NCBI RefSeq assembly: GCF_965638725.1
Contig: NC_134961.1
Location: 6,974,641-7,038,640, forward strand
Reading direction: 5' to 3'
Source of the DNA: Aptenodytes patagonicus
Lineage: Eukaryota; Chordata; Aves; Sphenisciformes; Spheniscidae
DNA: 64,000 bases
Below are positions 47,985 through 64,000 of this stretch, piece by piece. The translations under genes were made by a program, and so were the position numbers. Every line of letters starts with the position of its first letter. Positions within the stretch are counted from its first letter, which is position 1. A model generated the notes under the pieces. The model searched no databases, had not been told where the DNA came from, and worked only from the letters and a program-made list of their open reading frames with translations.

Positions 47985-50768
47985 TCATTTCTCCTTCAGC
48001 AGGAGCTCCGGCTCAGATATGGCCCTGTAGAGCATGAAGCCCATCTCATCGATTTCCTCTTCCAACAGCTCGCAGAAGAGGTTGATTTTGTGGTTGAAAT
48101 AGGAAGGCAGGACCCCTTCCTCCAGGTAGCTTACCAGCTCCTCAAGCACCTGCTGGAACCTGTCGGCAAGGCTTTCTTCTGCCCAGTCCGAACTGGTGGC
48201 ACTGAGGTGAAGGACGACGTGGGTCAAGGGGCTGCCGCTCAGTTTGTGCAGGGCAGGATGGCTCTTGCAGATGCCGTTCAGGATGCGGAGGCAGTGCTGC
48301 CGAGCCCCGGAGTCGCCGGCATCCAGCTCCTTCACCTTCGAGACCTCTGCCCTGTAAAAACTCTCAAGCCACAGGTTTTCCACCAGTCCTTCAGGAGGAG
48401 CAGCCAGAAGAACCTTGTCCTCCATTTCCACCACTGGGAAGAGGGTGATGCTCAGCTCGACCTGATCGTGTTTGACTTCCAGCTTCAGCTCCTGGGAGGC
48501 CATGACCGGGTGGATGACGCACCCCAGCAGGCTGCCTATGGCAGGCCAGTTGATGGAGGCCACCAGCATCTTGCGGAGGGTCTCGTTGAGCGCGTTGGAG
48601 GAGAGGTACCGGCCCACGATGAACCTGTCCCAGGGGCTGCGCCCACGAGGGAAATACTCCAGATCAGTCCTCTTGATCATCCAGTACTGGGGGTTCCTCA
48701 CCACAGTGTCCTCTCCCGGGATGAGGCTCCAGAGCGCGGCGTCGAGGACCACCGGCAGCATGAGGTTGACGTGGTCAGCCGCCAGAGCCCCGAGGCCGTC
48801 GAGCAGGGGACCGCTGAGGAAGAGGCTGCCGAAGGGCAGCTCCGGGCACTTGCTCCGCAGGAAGTTCTGCAGTTGGGCACAGATGCTCCTGGCCAGCTGC
48901 GGGGCGAGGGACGCTTGCACCTCGGGCACGGCCAGCTGGCTGCTGTAGTGCAAGAGGAGCTTCTCCTGCAGCGTGAGGCAGCACAGAGGGCTGGATTCGA
49001 CCCGAGGAGTCTCCGGAGGGGCAGAGCAGACCTTGGGCTCTGTGAGAAGGGGATGGGGCAGAGGGAAGGGAGAAGTCACAGCTCTGAGCAGATCGTCTGC
49101 AACCTACAGCAGGAGTTTGCCCTGCCACAGCCGAGGGGGAGGCGCGAGCTGGGTGCCCAGCCCTCAGCCCACCTCTCTGGAGGCAAGGCTGACCTCGCCA
49201 AGAGGGCCACCACCGAGTCATCTGATGTCAACAGCGCTTCTCAGCCAAGGCAGAGCCCAAACTAACCTCAAAACCCGACAGCGCCCGGCCTCGCCCCCCA
49301 GCTAGAGATGGGTAAACCAGGCTAAGCACCAGCAGCCGGGCAAGAGACTCCCTGCCAGGGTCCCTACGAGTCTCAGCCCCGCTGAGACTACTCAGGCTGA
49401 TCCAGCCTGCCCTGACGCCTGCCTGATTGCTCGAGTCCTGCGAACAGTCCCGCTCCGGGTCTGGTATCTCAGGACCTGCCCTGCACCGAGCTGGGCTGCC
49501 TTCCCACTTGGAAAAACGCCGTCTTTGTAGGCAGCCGGACAAGGCAGCCTTTTGTCTGCGGCAGCTCCCGAGCGCACCTTCCTCTAGACAGAGCTGACCC
49601 AGAAAACGAGCACAGCAGATGCCACTCCAGAAGAAACAAAGCCCTGACAGCCTCCACCACGCCGCGGTGGCCGAGGCGCCCAGGACTGTATCAAAGGTGC
49701 CGTTACCGCAGGCATTGCCTAAAAAGGGGCCGCGGCTCAGGAGCCTCCCAGGAGGGCAGGCTCAATCGGGTCGGCTTTCCGGTCACCGAGCTAAAAATAA
49801 CACGGAGCTCCCAGACCGCCGGGAAGAGCGGCACAGCCGGCCCGGAGCACATCAAGGTGATCTTCCCGGCCGCGGCAGGAGCCGGCACGCACACTGCGAG
49901 CCTCACCTGGTGCCGGCGGCTGAGCCGGAGAGAGCAGAGGCTCGCTGAGGTCTTCCCTTCTCTGCTTCTTGGGGGGTTTTGGCGTCGCCTTGATCAAGGC
50001 CAAGTCCTGCCAGCTCTCCTCCAGGGTCTTCTGCTCAGCTTTGGGATCGCCTTCATCGCGAGGGCTGGTGGCTCGGTCTATCAGCTAAAGGGAAGGAAAA
50101 CCAGCGTGGACAAGTTATTATCTCCGTACCATTTCCCCACGGTCACACCCTGAACTAAGGGGGACGACAGCCCCTCCGGTACACACACACACACGGGGAG
50201 ACACAGCCCCACGCAGGGCTTCTACTAGCAAGAATATACAGTTTAGGGGGCCACAAAGGTGCACGTTTTCTTCCTGCAGGAAAACAGTCAGGTGTCCAAA
50301 GGCGAATTAAGCCCAAGGTGCCTTTCTGGATGGGATACTGTATCCCGAACGCGTGCTGTTCCGGGCAAATAGGGTGCGGGGCTGTGCGTGCCCCCACAGG
50401 GTGCGAGCGGGCAGCTCCATACCCACGGCGCTGCCACCGGCACCGGCGGCGTTCCTGCCAAACTCGAGGGACCGGCTCCCACAGCTCGGGAGCAGCCAGC
50501 GAGGTTTGCGGCTCATCTTCCCCCGCCGCAGCCGGGGACCAGAGCGGTTCTCCTCCGCCGGCCGGCCAGCCGGCCGCTCCCGTCCTCTGAGCCCCGACGG
50601 CGGCCGCGCCAGCCTTCTTACCCGCTTGACGGCCAGCGTGGCGACGGCGAGCACGGCCGCGCCGCTGACGCCCAGCACCAGCCTGGCGTTGGCCAACAGC
50701 AGGTCGAGGACGCTGCCCAGCCCGCTGTCCTCCTGCCGCTTGCCCCGCTGGCGCGTGAACTCGGCCAT
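47985..50768 (-). CDS. MIEF2: Mitochondrial dynamics protein MiD49
   Basis: An outer-mitochondrial-membrane adaptor that recruits the fission GTPase DRP1. Three coding exons, 50768-50622, 50084-49907 and 49039-47985, join in phase to 459 residues (human 454). The N terminus MAEFTRQRGKRQ is followed by a membrane anchor at about residues 24-47 (LLLANARLVLGVSGAAVLAV). A variable linker, ATSPRDEGD to about residue 120, leads to the cytosolic nucleotidyltransferase-like fold, with the signatures SPWDRFIVGRYLSS (243-256) and NWPAIGSLLGC (272-282). It is closer to MIEF2 than to MIEF1 by length, linker and map position (human MIEF2 lies between TOP3A and FLII). It faces FLII head to head. A 464-codon antisense frame over exon 3 is a shadow. 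Confidence 0.96.
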
Positions 50769-51498
50769 GGTCGCCCTGCGGAGGGAGGGGGGGGGGGGGG
50801 AGAGGAGCAGCGGGGGTGTCACCTGGGGTGGGGGGACCCGCCTCCCCGGGGGACACACAGCCCGCAGGATGGGAGTTTTTGGGGTACGAGGGTTTCCGCC
50901 GGCCCCGCTCCGCCGCTCCCCTCCACCTCCGGGGCAAAGGCTCCCGCCGCCGCCGCCGGGACGCCTGGGTGCGGCGGAAGTAGCAAGGGTCACCGCGGTG
51001 AAGGGTCACCCGCTCCTCGGCCGGCCCGCTTCGGGGGGAACCGGTGGCGCGGGGGGGGGGGGGGGGGGGAGATGGGGGGAGGCGGGAGGCGTACCGCGGC
51101 CCGTGCCTCCGGGAGGGACCGGGACGGAGACCCCCGCGCTGCCGAGGGGAGGCGGCCCCGGCCCGGCCGCCTCCACGCCCCGACCCGCTCAAGGGCAGGA
51201 GCGGACCGGACCCGCCCGCCGCCCCCGCCCGCACTCACCCGCGCGTGCCGGCGCGCCCCGCAGCCCCCGGCGCGGCCCCAGCCAATGGGGGCGCGGCCCC
51301 AGCCAACGGGGGCGCGGCCCCAGCCAATGGGGGCGCGGCGCGACGCGGCACCGCCCACCCGCGCTCGGAAGCAGAACCCGGCTCCACCCTCCCGCCGCGT
51401 AACGTCACCGCCGGGGCGCGGCCGGGCGGTGAAGGGGGCGTGGCCGGGCGGGGCGCGCGGCCGCCGGGTCCCCCCGCCCTTCCTCCGCCAGCGCCGCC
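50769..51498. promoter_or_regulatory. Shared MIEF2/FLII bidirectional CpG-island promoter
   Basis: The two start codons face away from each other across about 0.73 kb of CpG-rich DNA with no TATA box. The most distinctive element is a 21-bp unit repeated three times, giving CCAAT at 51282-51286, CCAAC at 51303-51307 and CCAAT at 51324-51328, each followed by GGGGGCGCGG. CCAAT arrays with GC boxes fit NF-Y and Sp1 control. The segment also has a 19-bp G-run at 51051-51069. Which element serves which gene cannot be read from the sequence. Confidence 0.75.
51275..51337. repeat. 21-bp CCAAT-box repeat, three copies
   Basis: Three head-to-tail units carry the core GGCCCCAGCCAATGGGGGC, the middle with CCAAC. 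The period of 21 bp is about two helical turns, so all three boxes would face the same side of the DNA. NF-Y often binds CCAAT boxes in phased groups. The array lies about 0.2 kb upstream of the FLII start codon. Confidence 0.9.
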
Positions 51499-61512
<10,014 letters not shown>

Positions 61513-62012
61513 GGGCCGGGGGCACCCAGCGCTCCGGTTGCAGCCCCTCCCCATGGCACGGCCGGACCCCCTGGCACCCTGTGCTGCCGCACACGCCTGC
61601 TCCCAGCCAAGTTTGACCCTTGGAGCCGCTTCTCCCCGAGCTGGGGCCAGCGGGGAGCACGGGGGCTGACTCTCTGTCCCCCCTTCTCCCAGCACAGGGC
61701 CCAGCTCAGCCCCTTCCCTTCGGAGGGGGGGCGGATACGGGGCAGTGCGGGTCCCTGTTATACCCTGCTTGGGGACTGCCCCAAACCAGTGCCGAGCTCC
61801 CCCTGCAACTGGGGGACAGGAGTGTTTCCCGGTTTGGGTGGGAGGATGCTTTGCTAAAAAGCACTGCGGGGGGGGGGGGGGGGGGACACGACACACGGAC
61901 GAGGGGCTTTCAGCCCTGGGCCTTACAGCCGGCCCCGCTGTCCTGGGGGGACAGACCCCCAGCAGGAGCCGGCCCATCGGTATCATATCAATAAAGGCTG
62001 CACTTCTCACCC
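61513..62012 (+). terminator. FLII: FLII 3' UTR and poly(A) signal
   Basis: A canonical AATAAA lies at 61990-61995 after about 0.48 kb of GC-rich 3' UTR, which includes a 19-bp G-run at 61868-61886. Cleavage is expected near 62010, leaving only about 0.2 kb before the end of the convergent LLGL1 transcript. Confidence 0.8.
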
Positions 62013-62214
62013 CAAGGCCGTGCCAGGCTCTGACTGTGCCCATCTCACTCCCAAGTGAGGTCCCCCCCCACCCCAATCCTGCCCCACCACAGCTTGGGGG
62101 GGGGGGGCGGGGGGGGAGGCTCCGGCACCCACCCGGCTCTCCTGGAGGGGTGGCGGAGGTCAGGGCCCCACAGCCCCAAGCCCAGCGCCAAGGTTCCCCG
62201 AACACCTGCAGCCC

Positions 62215-63711
62215 AGGCAGTTGATATTAAATGCTTTATTTTCAATATTAAAAACCAGTATTTTTAATAACTAAACAATGCTAAATTCATCTTACCAAAA
62301 AAAAAGGATGAGGTGGGGGGGGGGGTTCTACCAGGGACACTACAGCCCCAGCCCCGGCAGGCAGCGACGGAGCCCGGGGCAGCACTGCCTCGCCCGGCTC
62401 CCCCCCCCAGCCTCACACGTACCGCAAGAGAGCCCGGGGGGGTCTGAAACAGCCCCGGATCCCCAAAAGGAGAGGGGCAGGTACCAGGCTGAGCCCCAGA
62501 GCCATGTAGGGACAGCCACTGGGGGACAGAGCCAGTGTCACCACAGCCCCCTGCGAGGACGAGGCCGGGCTGGGGAGCCCAGGGGGGATTTGGCACAGTG
62601 AGTGGTGGGGAAGCCCAGCCTGGGGCAGGAGGGGGCTGGGGCAGCCCCACGGCCCCGTCCGCCCCCCACGCCAGCCCGGACCAGGGCCAGGAGCCCACGT
62701 GTCCGTCCCCCACCCTGCGCGATCCCATCCCGAACCCACCCGTGGCAGGAATTAGTGTCAGAAAGGAGCAGCAGGCACAGAGCCCAACCTGGAGAATAGC
62801 CCTTGGAGAAGCCACTAAGAGAAAAAGGCCACCTGTGACCCCCCCCCCCCTTCCCCAGGGTTGCTGAAGCCCTCCGGTGCCCGCCTGGGAGCCAGGGGGT
62901 CCACGCTGGGCCCCCCCCCGGGAAGGGGACAGTCCCTGTGCGGCAGCCGGAGCCTCCCGGCAGGCGGGGGACAGGGCTGTAAACTGCCGGGAGCCGGGCA
63001 TGTAAACACAGACCAGGGTACAGGGGGGCCGTGCCCGGGGGCTCCCGGCCCCCCACCTCCCCGAGGGACCAAAACCGGGCGACAATGCGGGGGGGGTGGT
63101 GTCCATAAGCCCCAGCCCTCCCCGTGGAGCCGGGGAAGCAGCAGCATCCTCTGGGAAGGGGGCTCTGGAGCAGTGGACAGTGACACTCGACCGTGTATAA
63201 AAAAGAAAATTATCTTCCCCGGGAAGAGTTTGTGCACCACGGCCCCCGGCTCGGGGCCGGCGGCGGGGGCCGGGGCCGCCGGCCGGGCAGGGAGGCACTG
63301 GGGGGGAGCGTGCCGGAGCCGGGGCGCGCCGGCAGCCGGCGCGGATGTTAGAGAAGAGGCGAGTCTACGTTACGCGGGGAGGGGGCGCGGGGGGGTCCAG
63401 TCGAGTCGCGCGTCCCGGGAATCCGAGCACTGAGATGGGCGGGGGAGGCCGGCGATGCCTGTGGGTGACGCAGCCCCTGAGAAGGGGACCTGGGGGGGGG
63501 CCCCCAGGACATGCTGCCTCTCCGCTCCCCCCTCCTCTACAAGCCCCAGCGACCACAGCCCCATCCTCCCCGTGATGGATGGGGATGCCAGGGTGCTGCA
63601 TTGGGGTCCCAGCTCCGAACCCTGCGGCACCCTGGGGTTTGCGGCCGGAGCCGCGGCCCCACCACAGTTGCAGGGCCACCCACCCTGGGGACCACCGACC
63701 CCTCACACACC
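62215..63711 (-). terminator. LLGL1: LLGL1 3' UTR and poly(A) signal
   Basis: On the minus strand about 1.5 kb of GC-rich non-coding sequence follows the LLGL1 stop and ends at AATAAA (62240-62235) in a short AT-rich patch. Cleavage is expected near 62215. Open frames on both strands within it show no family resemblance. Confidence 0.7.
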
Positions 63712-64000
63712 TCACTTGATGAGGATCCCCGTGGGCCGGGCCTCGTCCTCGCTGGCGTTCCTCAGGTTCCTCTCTGCTTCCTCCGAGGACCTGGGGCAGA
63801 GCAGGGTGAGAGGCAGCCGGGGGCACCGTCGCGGCCCCTCGGCGCCGGCAGCAGCAGCCATGGGTGCTGGTTACACCGTTCCCCCCCCCTCGACTCACGC
63901 CAGGAAATCCTTCACTTCCTCCACGGTGATGTCCCCGGTGGTGTCCAGCGGGTTCTCCATGCTGCTGTTGGGGGAGTCGATGGGGCCAGGCGAGAAGGCA
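63712..64000 (-). CDS. LLGL1: LLGL1, last two coding exons (gene continues off the right edge)
   Basis: The C terminus of lethal giant larvae homologue 1, a WD40-repeat scaffold that opposes aPKC/PAR6 in basolateral polarity and binds syntaxin and myosin II. The visible part is exon 64000-63899 (AFSPGPIDSPNSSMENP, then LDTTGDITVEEVKDFL) and the last exon 63790-63712 (SSEEAERNLRNASEDEARP, then TGILIK and stop). The donor CTGGC|GTGAGT and acceptor CCCCAG|GTCC join in phase at Ala. The tail matches the human ending (DTTGDVTVEDVKDFL, then SSEESEKNLRNLAEDEA and ILIK). The WD40 domain lies outside the window. LLGL2 ends differently, and LLGL1 is the expected neighbour of FLII. Confidence 0.95.

Noticed and set aside
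47871-49265. 464-codon open frame on the plus strand opposite MIEF2 exon 3
   Set aside because: It mirrors the MIEF2 reading frame exactly, has no family likeness or splice support, and antisense openness is expected in GC-rich coding DNA.
62264-63298. 344-codon minus-strand frame in the LLGL1 3' UTR
   Set aside because: It lies between the LLGL1 stop and its poly(A) signal, lacks any family likeness and reflects GC-rich sequence.

Overview
The window reads as vertebrate nuclear DNA, most likely a bird (or another sauropsid) microchromosome-like region. It is GC-rich, the introns are short (FLII spans about 10 kb and SHMT1 about 4.4 kb), CpG-island promoters mark the genes, and I saw no SINE, LINE or endogenous retrovirus. 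The proteins are close to human orthologues from 17p11.2 (the Smith-Magenis region), in the same order but read in the opposite direction. Species cannot be fixed from this sequence alone.

Layout from left to right. 1-5 kb: the 5' end of PRPSAP2 (minus strand): two coding exons, a 5' UTR intron and a CpG-island promoter near 4.7-5.0 kb. 5.3-13.6 kb: no recognisable gene. 13.8-14.9 kb: an intact single-coding-exon chemoattractant-type GPCR (minus), related to CMKLR1 and formyl-peptide receptors. 16.2-23.3 kb: SHMT1 (plus, 11 coding exons). 23.2-33.1 kb: SMCR8 (minus, two coding exons and a long 3' UTR). 33.3-45.4 kb: TOP3A (plus, 19 coding exons). 47.8-50.8 kb: MIEF2 (minus, 3 coding exons). 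51.5-62.0 kb: FLII (plus, 30 coding exons). 62.2-64 kb: the 3' end of LLGL1 (minus).

From the GPCR rightwards the genes alternate strands. This gives head-to-head pairs sharing CpG-rich promoter regions (GPCR/SHMT1, SMCR8/TOP3A, MIEF2/FLII) and tail-to-tail pairs (SHMT1/SMCR8, TOP3A/MIEF2, FLII/LLGL1). I summed exon lengths and phases for every complete gene; each gives an uninterrupted reading frame of near-orthologous length (SHMT1 485, SMCR8 935, TOP3A 1019, MIEF2 459, FLII 1265 residues).

The genes do not form one pathway, though several touch mitochondria or growth: folate one-carbon supply (SHMT1), mitochondrial DNA decatenation (TOP3A), DRP1 recruitment (MIEF2), PRPP synthase regulation (PRPSAP2) and autophagy (SMCR8). 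FLII and LLGL1 act in cytoskeleton and polarity. The less ordinary material is non-coding: a 13-copy, 40-bp hairpin-bearing minisatellite in FLII intron 1; a three-copy, 21-bp CCAAT array between MIEF2 and FLII; a composite repeat loaded with splice-donor-like heptamers upstream of TOP3A; a full ZNF143-type site plus an M-box/CRE-like inverted repeat between SMCR8 and TOP3A; and apparently overlapping 3' ends of SHMT1 and SMCR8. I found no strong candidate for a wholly new biological system.
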